Source: Acidimicrobiaceae bacterium
GTDB lineage: Bacteria; Actinomycetota; Acidimicrobiia; Acidimicrobiales; Poriferisodalaceae
DNA length: 57,722 nt
NCBI GenBank assembly: GCA_002722565.1
Contig: PBMG01000003.1
Span: 150,553 to 208,274 of the forward strand
Direction of reading: 5' to 3'
Made by a program: the position numbers and the translations under genes. Shown piece by piece: positions 15,764-23,900 of the stretch. The notes below the pieces were generated by a model, which worked only from the letters and a program-made list of their open reading frames with translations, was not told the DNA's origin and did not search any database. How positions within the stretch are numbered: position 1 is the first letter of the stretch; the number at the start of each line of letters is the position of its first letter.

Positions 15764-17173
15764 TTACCCACCACAAGGCGTCTGTGCGGCTGATAGAAAG
15801 TCGCAAAAGTCCCTTTCCGTTACTTTCCACACTCCGTCTATCAAGTACACAGTTCGGTCTAAGTCGGTGTAAGCAGCAGAGTCTCCAAAATAAACATCGT
15901 AAATAATCTTGGCGGAGTCATTAGAAATCTCTGCTGCTTTAGGTCTCAATGTGATTCCGTCGTTGTCGACAGCTCCTTGCCGGTACGCCTCGTTAGCAGC
16001 GCGAAGCTGCGATGCATTTTCTAGATGCGGCTCTTTTTCACTCCAACTAGTTTCACTTCCGTAGACCAGGCGGAACGCTTCCATGGCCAAGAGCTCTTCA
16101 GCGCTAGGCGGATCAAGCACTACCGTGACCACCTCAGAAATCTTTGGTACCAATTCTTCGAGCAGCACCTCGAGGCTGAGAATCGTGACCGTATTGAGCG
16201 CAGCTTGCAGCGTTGTGCCCCGATGCACCCAGACAATCTCTTGTCGTTCAACTGAAGGGGACCCTCCTAATACCGATGATTCAACTAACACCTCTTCAAG
16301 CGAAGAGTCGGCTTCTACAAGCAGCACGTCGACATCAAGCCGATCAGATAGTTGATCTGTTAATGGTACCCACCTCTCATTTCCGACTTCATCGTCTAGG
16401 TCTGAGGGATACACAAGCCCTAACTGTTTAAGAAATCGAGACGAGGCGTGACTGCTGCTAGCGACTTTAATCTCGTTCTCACTGTCAGCTTTCACCCATG
16501 CAAATGATGAGCCTTTCAAAGCTGGGTGTGGTCTGATCGCATCAAAGATAGACGCCTGAGCCACCAGGATTGCTTGGTCCGCTTCGGCATCAAGCGATAA
16601 AGCCGCACCTAATAATTGGACGTGTTCTTTCCAAGAAAGTTGAGACTGCTCGGTTTCTGAGAGTCGCGCAACCGTAGGGGCAATAACTGTTAAGGCCTCG
16701 TACTCACTAGGGCTCAGATCTGATCGCGTTGCCAAAACCAGATCTGGCTCAAGTTCCGCTAGGCGTTTGTAATCCAACTCAGAATCTGGTGCCCCGAGGT
16801 CAGCGATTTGATGATCATCGGTAATCCGATGCGCCCAAAGGGTTGGAAAAGCATCACCATCGGGTCTTGATGACACGGCCGCTATCGGGACAATTCCCAG
16901 CGCTATGAGAGAATCCTCTTCATACTGGCCAATAACAACTACTCGTTCAAGTTGCGTCGGAACCAATGTTTCACCCAATTGGTGGGTGACAGCAACATGC
17001 TCCGGATAATTCTCTTGCTCAGAAAAAGCTACCCGAGAAGCGTCATTGTCGGCTTGGGTCGTTGATGCAGGCTGCTCTACAAGGACTGGCTCATCTGAGT
17101 CCGCGCACGCGAGAAGCTGTGCCACCAAAAACAACGACAGCACTACCCGTGCTGAATCTTTACGAGCAAGCAT
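15764..17173 (-). CDS. Iron-complex binding lipoprotein with C-terminal extension
   Basis: A 469-residue predicted lipoprotein (signal ending QLLAC, Cys about 23). Residues about 75-340 are a periplasmic-binding-protein type III domain (Peripla_BP_2): GETLVPTQLERVVVIG, then DLGAPDSELDYKRLAELEPDLVLATRSDLS, then APTVARLSE. This domain binds siderophore or heme outside the membrane and delivers it to the permeases. About 110 residues at the C-terminus (EELLAMEAFRLVYGSE to the end) are not part of the usual domain and resemble a small alpha-beta (NTF2-like) module, by pattern only. The family is normally near 320 residues, so this is a fusion. Confidence 0.82.
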   Translation of the reverse strand: MLARKDSARVVLSLFLVAQLLACADSDEPVLVEQPASTTQADNDASRVAFSEQENYPEHVAVTHQLGETLVPTQLERVVVIGQYEEDSLIALGIVPIAAVSSRPDGDAFPTLWAHRITDDHQIADLGAPDSELDYKRLAELEPDLVLATRSDLSPSEYEALTVIAPTVARLSETEQSQLSWKEHVQLLGAALSLDAEADQAILVAQASIFDAIRPHPALKGSSFAWVKADSENEIKVASSSHASSRFLKQLGLVYPSDLDDEVGNERWVPLTDQLSDRLDVDVLLVEADSSLEEVLVESSVLGGSPSVERQEIVWVHRGTTLQAALNTVTILSLEVLLEELVPKISEVVTVVLDPPSAEELLAMEAFRLVYGSETSWSEKEPHLENASQLRAANEAYRQGAVDNDGITLRPKAAEISNDSAKIIYDVYFGDSAAYTDLDRTVYLIDGVWKVTERDFCDFLSAAQTPCGG

Positions 17174-17181
17174 CGTCTGTT

Positions 17182-17490
17182 CTATGCCGTCGCTTCGGCG
17201 TGCAGAACTACATCGAATTCAAGTAATTCTGCTCCATGAGCAACAGGTTGCGAAGAGGCCTCGGCATGTCCACGAGCAAATGCTGGCGAGCGCACCCAAT
17301 CCATAAAGGCTTCCTCGGATGCCCAGCGCGTATACACGTACCAAGTGTTGTTACTGGTAGGTCGCAGAAGTTCAAAGCTCTCAAAACCTTCCATGGTTTC
17401 GACTTCCCCGAGCCGGGCCTCAAACCGTCTCAGCAGTTCATCCCCAGATCCGTCCGGCACCGTAATTGCGTTGATTCTCACAATGCTCAT
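17182..17490 (-). CDS. MhuD/IsdG-like heme-degrading monooxygenase
   Basis: A 102-residue dimeric alpha-beta barrel of the antibiotic-biosynthesis-monooxygenase fold. MSIVRINAITVPDGSGDELLRRF begins the domain with the conserved Asn that binds heme in this family, and the WASEEAFMDWVRSPAFARGHAE segment carries the Trp and heme-ligand His region. IsdG/MhuD enzymes cleave heme in the cytoplasm and free iron. ATG 17490 is chosen because GGAGGG lies 10 bases upstream and the family starts here; ATG 17499 and 17508 are alternatives. Its place inside a heme transport operon supports the assignment over other monooxygenases of this fold. Confidence 0.82.
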   Translation of the reverse strand: MSIVRINAITVPDGSGDELLRRFEARLGEVETMEGFESFELLRPTSNNTWYVYTRWASEEAFMDWVRSPAFARGHAEASSQPVAHGAELLEFDVVLHAEATA

Positions 17491-17495
17491 TGTTC

Positions 17496-18041
17496 TCATT
17501 CCCTCCAATTTTCGCCTTGATCTAACAAAGATTCCTTTGGAGCGCCCGCCGCGACTTCAGCCAGATAGCTGGCATAGACGCAGAGGGCTAGTTGGTCAAC
17601 ACGCTCCGCAGAAAATCGTGCATCAACCTCTAGCTTTACAACTATTACTCCGAGCTCCAAGTCGGCTCTCAAGATAACGCTCGTCGCATCAGCTACTTCT
17701 CGCTCACAGTCCAGGTCATCAAAAAGCTGGCGCACTCCGGACGGGTCTAGGTCCACCACAAACCATCGTTCACCCGCCCTGTGTCGCGAACGGTATACAC
17801 CAGCCACCGCGTGTTCCAGCGTGCCTCGCGGTTCTACGCTGCCTAACCAGGTTTCTACGTCTTCGGCTATAGGGCACGGGCCCTCAGCCACTAAATGCCG
17901 GAAAGTGCATGGACTTAAGTCAGCACGAGAATGACCAGCAACAACAAGGCGTGCTCCGTCGGTACGGCGAAGCAATAGTTCCGCACCCGGCACCGAGTGA
18001 GCTAGAGCCGCTGCGGCTGCAACAATGTCTTTGCTTATCAT
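17496..18041 (-). CDS. Unknown protein in heme operon
   Basis: A 181-residue soluble protein with no signal peptide and no family that I recognise. It starts with MISKDIVAAAAALAHSVPGAELLLRR, and has a pair of charged beta-rich segments (DGARLVVAGHSRADL and GERWFVVDLDPSGVR). It holds three Cys (SPCTF, GPCPI, LDCERE) and several His that could bind metal or heme. It is coupled to the upstream binding-protein gene by an ATGA overlap and lies directly before the heme monooxygenase gene. A cytoplasmic heme chaperone or delivery role is possible, by position only. Confidence 0.7.
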   Translation of the reverse strand: MISKDIVAAAAALAHSVPGAELLLRRTDGARLVVAGHSRADLSPCTFRHLVAEGPCPIAEDVETWLGSVEPRGTLEHAVAGVYRSRHRAGERWFVVDLDPSGVRQLFDDLDCEREVADATSVILRADLELGVIVVKLEVDARFSAERVDQLALCVYASYLAEVAAGAPKESLLDQGENWRE

Positions 18042-19111
18042 CCGGCTTCTTCTTTTCTTTGCCTTGCTTCGTCAAGAAACGCTGCTAGTTGCTCGATTAC
18101 AGAACCAACTCGAGGCCCATTACCTAGAAGCCACTGATCATCAAAGTGAGCCACGGCTCCATGTTTTCCGGCCGGTGTCTGCGAAAGACCTCCAATAGCC
18201 ATCAAACCATCGGGCCCCCCAACCGATTCAAGTCCGGCCGATGGAACCAAGATGACATCAGGCGCCACCACCATCAGGCCTTCAGCTGAAATGCTTTCGC
18301 TGCTATCTATATCCAAAACCTCGGCCACGCTTTCCCCACCCGCTGCTTCGATAATCCAATGGGTGGCTGAGTTTCTGCCCAGGACCAATTGAGTGCTAGC
18401 GCCACGCAAGTAAAGCGACACGACTCGAGGCCTACTGGTCGGGTTAGCAATAGTTGCTTCGCTTATGCCTTGTGTGACCCTGTTCGCTAACTCCTCGCCC
18501 CATTCGGGAATGCCAAGAGCTTCAGCTACGGCCCGAATTTTTTCGGGCGGACCCTCTGGGCCTGATCTATTAGGGACGATTACGACTGGAAATCCCAGTC
18601 GCCTCAGGTCGTCGATTACGCCTGGCGGGCCCGCAATTTCTGTTGCGAGCAAAACAGTCGGCGAGTAAGTGGCGATACTCTCGGCCGTTAGCGCCCGTTG
18701 ATACCCGATCTCAGGTAACGCGTCAGCTTCTGGCGGATAGGTAGCAGAAAGATCAGTAGCCACCACTCGGTCGCCAAGCCCCAGGGCAAACACAACTTCA
18801 GCGACAGTGCCATCTAGGGGAATGATCCGGTCAACTGAATTAACGATGACTTCCGTTCCAGTTAAATCCGTGACGATCGCAGGAAGAATCGGTTCGGGTT
18901 CATTAATGGCTCCGGGTTGCTCACCCTCGGGTTCAGTTCCTTTCAGCTCTTCGGCTGATGAAGCCGTCGTAATCGGGACTTCTGAAAGGCCGCTCGCAAC
19001 ATCTTCTACCGTCCCGCTGCCGGCACATCCAATAAGAAACGGGAAAAGAAACCAAACCCATTGAAGCAACAACCGCTTACCAATTGTCGATGCTCTGGAG
19101 CTCGAAAACAC
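18038..19111 (-). CDS. hmuT: Heme-binding lipoprotein (HmuT-like)
   Basis: A 357-residue predicted lipoprotein with signal ending FLIGC (Cys about 29). A 50-residue Ser/Glu-rich linker precedes a binding domain that reads DRIIPLDGTVAEVVFALGLGDRVVATD, LSATYPPEA and LPEIGYQRALTAESIATYSPTVLLA. The GxxxRVVAxDxSxTYP pattern is characteristic of HmuT hemin-binding proteins. It is the first gene of the seven-gene heme operon and has the large dyad operator in front of it. GTG 19111 is used as start because it precedes a good signal peptide. Confidence 0.85.
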   Translation of the reverse strand: MFSSSRASTIGKRLLLQWVWFLFPFLIGCAGSGTVEDVASGLSEVPITTASSAEELKGTEPEGEQPGAINEPEPILPAIVTDLTGTEVIVNSVDRIIPLDGTVAEVVFALGLGDRVVATDLSATYPPEADALPEIGYQRALTAESIATYSPTVLLATEIAGPPGVIDDLRRLGFPVVIVPNRSGPEGPPEKIRAVAEALGIPEWGEELANRVTQGISEATIANPTSRPRVVSLYLRGASTQLVLGRNSATHWIIEAAGGESVAEVLDIDSSESISAEGLMVVAPDVILVPSAGLESVGGPDGLMAIGGLSQTPAGKHGAVAHFDDQWLLGNGPRVGSVIEQLAAFLDEARQRKEEAG

Positions 19112-19152
19112 TCGGAGACTCAGCCTTATCTGCTTCTCAGGCCTACTTGGCC

Positions 19153-19180
19153 ATTAGTGATAGGTATACCTATCATTAAT
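19153..19180. promoter_or_regulatory. Large dyad operator of the heme operon (DtxR/Fur-like)
   Basis: A perfect 18-base palindrome (TGATAGGTA and TACCTATCA, 19158-19175) is extended to 28 bases with one mismatch (flanks ATTA and TAAT). It lies between the divergent hmuT and MBL-hydrolase starts, 42 bases from hmuT. The AGGTATACCT centre is like DtxR/IdeR or Fur family sites but is not a canonical match to either. A second short palindrome TGTTGCAACA is at 19189-19198. Iron-dependent repression is the natural inference. Confidence 0.65.
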
Positions 19181-19236
19181 TATCTCAGTGTTGCAACATC
19201 CCGATAGCACACCAAGCAAAGCCGTAAACTCGAACC

Positions 19237-19845
19237 ATGACTCTTCACTGGAAAGGGACCGGCGTAGAAGTGCATAAAGTTGTGGTCGGACCCTATGAAA
19301 ATAATGTGTTTACTGTGAGGTGCACCGAGACAGGTGAAGCTCTTCTCATTGATGCTGCCAATGAGCACGAACAACTCTTAGAAATTTGCGAAACTCTAGG
19401 AGTGAGAACGGTCGTCGAAACTCACGGCCACTGGGACCATATCCAAGCTATCCCAGCCATCCGGGATGCCGGCTACGAAGTAGGCGTCGCTGCTGAAGAT
19501 GCAACCATGCTGCCTAGTTACGACTTCATATTAGAAGACGACTCGGTAATCGAAATCGGTCGCCTCCGCATTCGCACAATCCACAACCCCGGCCACACCC
19601 CAGGTTCGATGAGTTTCCATGTCGAGGAAACCCCTTTGCTGTTCTCCGGAGACACTCTTTTTCCCGGTGGCCCTGGCGCAACCAACTTCGAAGGCGGAGA
19701 TTTTCAAACGATAATCAAAAGCATCGACGAGCGGATGTTCTCAAAGTTCTCTTCAGAGACCGTTGTTCTCCCCGGTCATGGCGATGACACCACAATCGGC
19801 AATGAAGCCCCGCAGCTCCAAGAGTGGGCCGACCGCGGTTGGTAG
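19237..19845 (+). CDS. Metallo-beta-lactamase-fold hydrolase (glyoxalase II-like)
   Basis: A 202-residue enzyme of the MBL fold. The metal motif THGHWDH puts His63, His65, Asp67 and His68 in the expected places; NPGHTPGS and LPGHGDDT supply the further His ligands. Members hydrolyse thioesters such as S-lactoyl-glutathione or related thiol conjugates. Its close relatives in Actinobacteria act on unknown substrates. It is divergent from hmuT and shares its control region. The downstream gene converges 4 bases away. Confidence 0.87.
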   Translation: MTLHWKGTGVEVHKVVVGPYENNVFTVRCTETGEALLIDAANEHEQLLEICETLGVRTVVETHGHWDHIQAIPAIRDAGYEVGVAAEDATMLPSYDFILEDDSVIEIGRLRIRTIHNPGHTPGSMSFHVEETPLLFSGDTLFPGGPGATNFEGGDFQTIIKSIDERMFSKFSSETVVLPGHGDDTTIGNEAPQLQEWADRGW

Positions 19846-19849
19846 ACAA

Positions 19850-20641
19850 CTAGCCGGTCGCGACGCGTCGCGCCAAAGAACGAAAAGCCATGGTGAACGT
19901 CACCAACCCCAAGCCCACTATTGCGGCCATTGCCTTAAGTAACATCGCTGGTTCCCAGCCTTCGGACAGAACCGAACGCATACCCTCAAGCAGGTAAGTA
20001 ACCGGGTTCCACGCCGCCACCGTTTTCAACCATCCGCTCATCAAATCTCGCGGCAACATGCTCGGTGTCAAAAACGCAAACGGAAAAAAGATTAAAAAAG
20101 CTGAATTAACCGCCGCCGGGTTACCGGTCCGCAAAGCAACCGTGTATGGGAAACCTGTAAAGGCAAGACTCCACGCCATGGCGAGAAGCACAAACACAGC
20201 CAAACCAGAGATTCCCGTTCCGAAACTGACGCCGACGGCGAAACCTAAAAGCAGCACTACCGCTGCTAAAGCAGACGCCAAAATGATGTCGGCCACCATC
20301 AGGCCCAACAGCAGCGATACTCGACGAATCGGTGTGACCAGCATCCGATCTAAGTACCCGGTTTGGATGTCTGTTACCAGCATGTTCGCGCGTGATATTC
20401 CGGTTACCGCAAACACAATGGCGACTGGGAGTTGAAACGCTCGGTAATCGATCCCTGGTTGCCGTTCCACGAATGCTTCTAACGCTCCAATGTTGACGAT
20501 GAAAAAGAAGATCGGAATAGCTAAAGCTGGTCCGATGAACTCAGGTTCTCTTGAAAGACTTCGAACAGCTCGGCGGGCAACGGTGCCAATATCAGCAAAA
20601 AACCCGCTGCGTTGAGAGATGGGTTTCCGGTCCGACATCAT
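19850..20641 (-). CDS. ABC-2 type exporter permease (DrrB-like)
   Basis: A 263-residue membrane protein with six hydrophobic segments. FVERQPGIDYRAFQLPVAIVFAVTGIS and GYLDRMLVTPIRR are typical of the DrrB/ABC-2 transporter permease family, with MLPRDLMSGWLKTVAAWNPVTYLLEGMR near residue 205 as the final signature. It overlaps the ATPase gene as ATGA and would form a drug or lipid exporter with it. Substrate unknown. Confidence 0.88.
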   Translation of the reverse strand: MMSDRKPISQRSGFFADIGTVARRAVRSLSREPEFIGPALAIPIFFFIVNIGALEAFVERQPGIDYRAFQLPVAIVFAVTGISRANMLVTDIQTGYLDRMLVTPIRRVSLLLGLMVADIILASALAAVVLLLGFAVGVSFGTGISGLAVFVLLAMAWSLAFTGFPYTVALRTGNPAAVNSAFLIFFPFAFLTPSMLPRDLMSGWLKTVAAWNPVTYLLEGMRSVLSEGWEPAMLLKAMAAIVGLGLVTFTMAFRSLARRVATG

Positions 20642-21591
20642 TGTTCGATCTCACTCGTCAACCGATGACCGGTAGCTCGGAGAAAGACATCGTCGAGCGA
20701 TGGAGTTCTCACAGTTAAAGATTGAGGGGAAATGTCTTGTCTGCTAAAAGCCACGGCCACCTCAGCGACGAGCCCCGCCCCATCGGCTGTCGAGATCGTT
20801 ATCCCCTGCGCACCGATGGTGACACTATCGACTGCCGACAACCCAGCCGCAACATCAGCGGCTTGATCTAATTTGTCGACAAGTTCCACCACAATGACAT
20901 CAGATCCCACACTCCTCTTAAGGTCTATCGGCCTGCCTTCTTGAACAATTCGGCCTTCGTCGATAATGCCAACCCTGTCAGCCAACGCATCTGCTTCTTC
21001 TAGGTATTGGGTGGTTAAAAAAACCGTGACTCCGTACATCTCGTTGAGGCGCCTCACTTCGTCCCAAACCCGAGCTCTGCTGACTGGGTCTAGACCGGTC
21101 GTCGGTTCATCTAAAAACAACACTTCTGGATCGTGGATAAGCGCGGCTGCCAAATCCAGTCGTCGTTTCATTCCACCGCTATAGGTCTGCACCCAATCAT
21201 CGATAGCGTCACCCAGATCAGCCAACTCCATCGACCGGCTGACTCTTTCATCTCGGTCATCCGAATTAAGGCCAAAGAGCCGTGCCTGTAGGTCAAGGAT
21301 TTCTCGACCACTTTGCTTGTCATCTAACGCTGCTTCTTGGAGCGCCACCCCTATACGAATTCTTACTTCGGCTGCACCTTTCACAACGTCGTGGCCCGCG
21401 ACCATCGCTGAACCGGCACTAGGTGCAAGCAAGGTGCACAAGACTTTGACTGTCGTCGATTTACCGGCTCCGTTTGGGCCAAGGAAGCCGTAGATTTCTC
21501 CTCGAGGGATCGCTAAATCAACTCCATCAACCGCGTGATTGTCGCCGAACTTTCTTACTAGTCCACACGCCTCAATCGCAAGGTCACTCAT
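20638..21591 (-). CDS. ABC exporter ATPase (DrrA-like)
   Basis: A 317-residue ATPase of the daunorubicin-resistance type. Walker A GPNGAGKST, signature YSGGMKRRLDLAAALIHDP and Walker B LFLDEPTTGLD are all visible, followed by the C-terminal extension typical of DrrA (DDVFLRATGH near the end). The frame is open to 21702, but the first 37 residues there do not look like this family; ATG 21591 gives MSDLAIEACGLVRKFGD, the normal start. It is coupled to the permease gene. Confidence 0.88.
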   Translation of the reverse strand: MSDLAIEACGLVRKFGDNHAVDGVDLAIPRGEIYGFLGPNGAGKSTTVKVLCTLLAPSAGSAMVAGHDVVKGAAEVRIRIGVALQEAALDDKQSGREILDLQARLFGLNSDDRDERVSRSMELADLGDAIDDWVQTYSGGMKRRLDLAAALIHDPEVLFLDEPTTGLDPVSRARVWDEVRRLNEMYGVTVFLTTQYLEEADALADRVGIIDEGRIVQEGRPIDLKRSVGSDVIVVELVDKLDQAADVAAGLSAVDSVTIGAQGITISTADGAGLVAEVAVAFSRQDISPQSLTVRTPSLDDVFLRATGHRLTSEIEQ

Positions 21592-21816
21592 CTGAACCAA
21601 CACTACTGGCGTCGATATGGCAGAACCAATGGCGCCTAGACACTGACTAGCTAGCTTCTGCAGTGCCTTGTAACTTTTGTGGCATTCAGCGGTGGTACTC
21701 ACTCATGTTGTGCGATCTTCGAATGTGAATTAGGTCACGCCTCAGCTACATCAACAGACATCTATCTTCATCGCGTACGGAACTTGAATAACTACCCCAA
21801 GGACGCAGTAGCTACC

Positions 21817-21844
21817 TGTATACATAATTAGCATGGCATGCCAT
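21817..21844. promoter_or_regulatory. Twin palindromes upstream of the HTH-glutamine synthetase gene
   Basis: TGTATACA (21817-21824) and ATGGCATGCCAT (21833-21844) are perfect palindromes spaced by 8 bases, 26 bases before the ATG of the next gene. They could be operator sites. Since the next protein carries its own HTH domain, autoregulation is a possible, untested reading. Confidence 0.35.
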
Positions 21845-21869
21845 TCTTCCGCTGGTACTACTGGTTGAC

Positions 21870-23879
21870 ATGCCAACTGATTTCTACACAACTGTTGACG
21901 CTGTGCGGCTTTACAAAATTTCCGAACGAACCCTCCGTCGCCGCATAGCTAAAGGGATTCCGGGCGCCACAAAGAACGCTGAAGGCTTTTGGCTGCTTCC
22001 TGGTACTTGGTTAGCGCAGTTCGGTTTTAGGGGAAACAGCGGGACAATTAGGGGTACCGATAATGGGCCTGAGAGGGGAAACACCCTGCCCGGTGACATG
22101 TTAGATCCAGGCATTGGCATGCCAACACAAGAAGCTATCGGTACCCCTGCCGAAGCAGCAAGACTCGAAGCAAGGATGGCTGAAACCCGGGAAAAACGCA
22201 TTGCAGCTCGGGCTATAGCCGAAGAAACCGCTGCGCAAATGGCTAAAGATCGAGCTGAAGCGGATGAAATTCGTGAACGTAGGGCAGCAGCTAGAGAGGC
22301 CAGAGAGCGTGATAGCGGGACAGTTAGGGGTACCAATAATGGGCCAGAGAGGGGAAACACCCTGCCCGGTGACATGTTAGATCCAGGCACTGGCATGCCA
22401 ACACAAGAAGCTATCGGTACCCCTGCCTCGCCTATTTCCCCTAATTTCCCGACGTTATTGGACGCCGCCAAAGCCGAACTGGATGAACTACGTCGAGAAA
22501 AGGACGACTTGCGTCGGGAAAATGGGTGGAACGAGCAAGAGCTAACCGACGCAACAAAAGCAGGCCGCATCGACACCGTGGTACTGGCCTTCACTGATCA
22601 CTACGGGCGGCTCCTGGGGAAACGGCTCGACGCCGAATTCTTTCTTGAAGACCCCTCTGGGACCCATGCCTGCGATTACTTGTTGACCGTCGACATGGAA
22701 ATGGAGCCAGTCGACGGGTTTGCTTTTTCCAACTGGGACCTCGGCTACGGAGACCTTCATCTCGCCCCAGACATGAAGACCGTGAGGCCCGTCCCATGGC
22801 TCGATCGGACCGCATTAATAATGTGCGATCTACTTACTCACGACGGAGACCTAATTGCGGTGGCCCCGAGGTCAATCCTTCGAAATCAAATTCGGCGGCT
22901 CGAAGACTTCGGTATGCGAGTCATGGTGGCATCGGAACTCGAATATTTCCTCTACCGCACGACGTATCGAGATGCCGCGCTGGGGGATTACAACAGTTTG
23001 AAACCTGCAGGCTGGTACGTGGAGGACTACCACCTGTTGCAGGGAGCACGCACAGAGGACCTCAATGGAGCATTCCGCCGCCACCTAAAAAACATGGGGA
23101 TCCCAGTGGAGTCAACCAAAGGCGAATTTGGACGAGGACAACACGAACTAAATATCCGCTGGTGCGACGCCCTAGAAATGGCTGACCGCCACGTATTGCT
23201 GAAGCAGTGCGTCAAAGAAGTCGCCGACCAACAGGGAGCCGCTGCGACTTTCATGGCTAAACCTCATGACACCGAAGCCGGATCTAGCTCTCATCTACAT
23301 CTCAGTCTTTGGTCAACAAACCAAGAAACCAATTTGTTCGTCGGTGACAACAAAATAGCCGGGCTAGAGGTTTCAGAAACTTTCACTCATTTTCTTGGCG
23401 GCTGGCTGTCTCACCTTCGAGATCTAATGCCGTGCTTTGCCCCAACAGTTAATTCATATAAGCGTTACCAATCACAATCCTGGGCCCCGACCGGCTCTGC
23501 TTGGTCTCCTGACAACCGCACGGCAGGGTTTCGAATTGTCGGTGAAGGGCAGTCACTTCGAATCGAATGTCGCATACCTGGAGCTGACGTGAATCCTTAT
23601 CTGGCCTACGCGGCAGCAATCGCCGCCGGGTTAGAGGGGCTCGAATCTCATACGAAACCACCACCACCTCTACAAGGAGACGCATATCAATCTGAACCGG
23701 CTTCTCTACCTGTTTCCTTACGCGAAGCGACCCAACTTTTCGAATCAAGCGGTTTCGTCAGAAAGGTGCTCGGCGAAGTTGTTGTTGACCACTACAGCCA
23801 TTTCTGGCGAAACGAAAGCACCGCTTTCGATGCTGCAGTCACTGACTGGGAACGACGCCGATACTTCGAACGAATATAA
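21870..23879 (+). CDS. Glutamine-synthetase-like enzyme with N-terminal HTH and duplicated segment
   Basis: A 669-residue fusion, far longer than the usual 440-480. Residues 1-50 (FYTTVDAVRLYKISERTLRRRIAKG, then GFWLLPGTWL) look like a MerR/excisionase-type HTH. Residues about 56-93 and 148-185 are near-identical copies of a segment with GPERGNTLPGDML. Between and after them are charged coiled-coil helices. From about 217 (ELTDATKAGRIDTVVLAFTDHYGRLLGKR) it is a class I glutamine synthetase fold with ASELEYFL, SSSHLHLSL and RIECRIPGADVNPYLAYAA. This branch includes gamma-glutamyl-amine ligases like PuuA. The frame is open throughout, so the N-terminal part is either a real fusion or a captured gene fragment. 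Confidence 0.82.
   Translation: MPTDFYTTVDAVRLYKISERTLRRRIAKGIPGATKNAEGFWLLPGTWLAQFGFRGNSGTIRGTDNGPERGNTLPGDMLDPGIGMPTQEAIGTPAEAARLEARMAETREKRIAARAIAEETAAQMAKDRAEADEIRERRAAAREARERDSGTVRGTNNGPERGNTLPGDMLDPGTGMPTQEAIGTPASPISPNFPTLLDAAKAELDELRREKDDLRRENGWNEQELTDATKAGRIDTVVLAFTDHYGRLLGKRLDAEFFLEDPSGTHACDYLLTVDMEMEPVDGFAFSNWDLGYGDLHLAPDMKTVRPVPWLDRTALIMCDLLTHDGDLIAVAPRSILRNQIRRLEDFGMRVMVASELEYFLYRTTYRDAALGDYNSLKPAGWYVEDYHLLQGARTEDLNGAFRRHLKNMGIPVESTKGEFGRGQHELNIRWCDALEMADRHVLLKQCVKEVADQQGAAATFMAKPHDTEAGSSSHLHLSLWSTNQETNLFVGDNKIAGLEVSETFTHFLGGWLSHLRDLMPCFAPTVNSYKRYQSQSWAPTGSAWSPDNRTAGFRIVGEGQSLRIECRIPGADVNPYLAYAAAIAAGLEGLESHTKPPPPLQGDAYQSEPASLPVSLREATQLFESSGFVRKVLGEVVVDHYSHFWRNESTAFDAAVTDWERRRYFERI
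22038..22151 (+). repeat. Direct repeat copy 1 (114 bp) in the HTH-glutamine synthetase gene
   Basis: This copy and 22314-22427 differ at only about 4 of 114 bases. Both begin AGCGGGACA and end GGTACCCCTGCC. They sit in the same reading frame, 162 bases apart, and encode the GNTLPGDMLDPG motif twice. The near identity means a recent or homogenised duplication. Confidence 0.92.
22314..22427 (+). repeat. Direct repeat copy 2 (114 bp) in the HTH-glutamine synthetase gene
   Basis: Second copy of the segment at 22038-22151, same orientation and frame. After it the protein changes to unrelated sequence (SPISPNFPTLLDAAKAELDEL), leading into a coiled coil and the synthetase domain. Recombination between the copies would delete 276 bases in frame. 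Confidence 0.92.
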
Positions 23880-23900
23880 AGGCTCCAGCGCTACTTCGAC

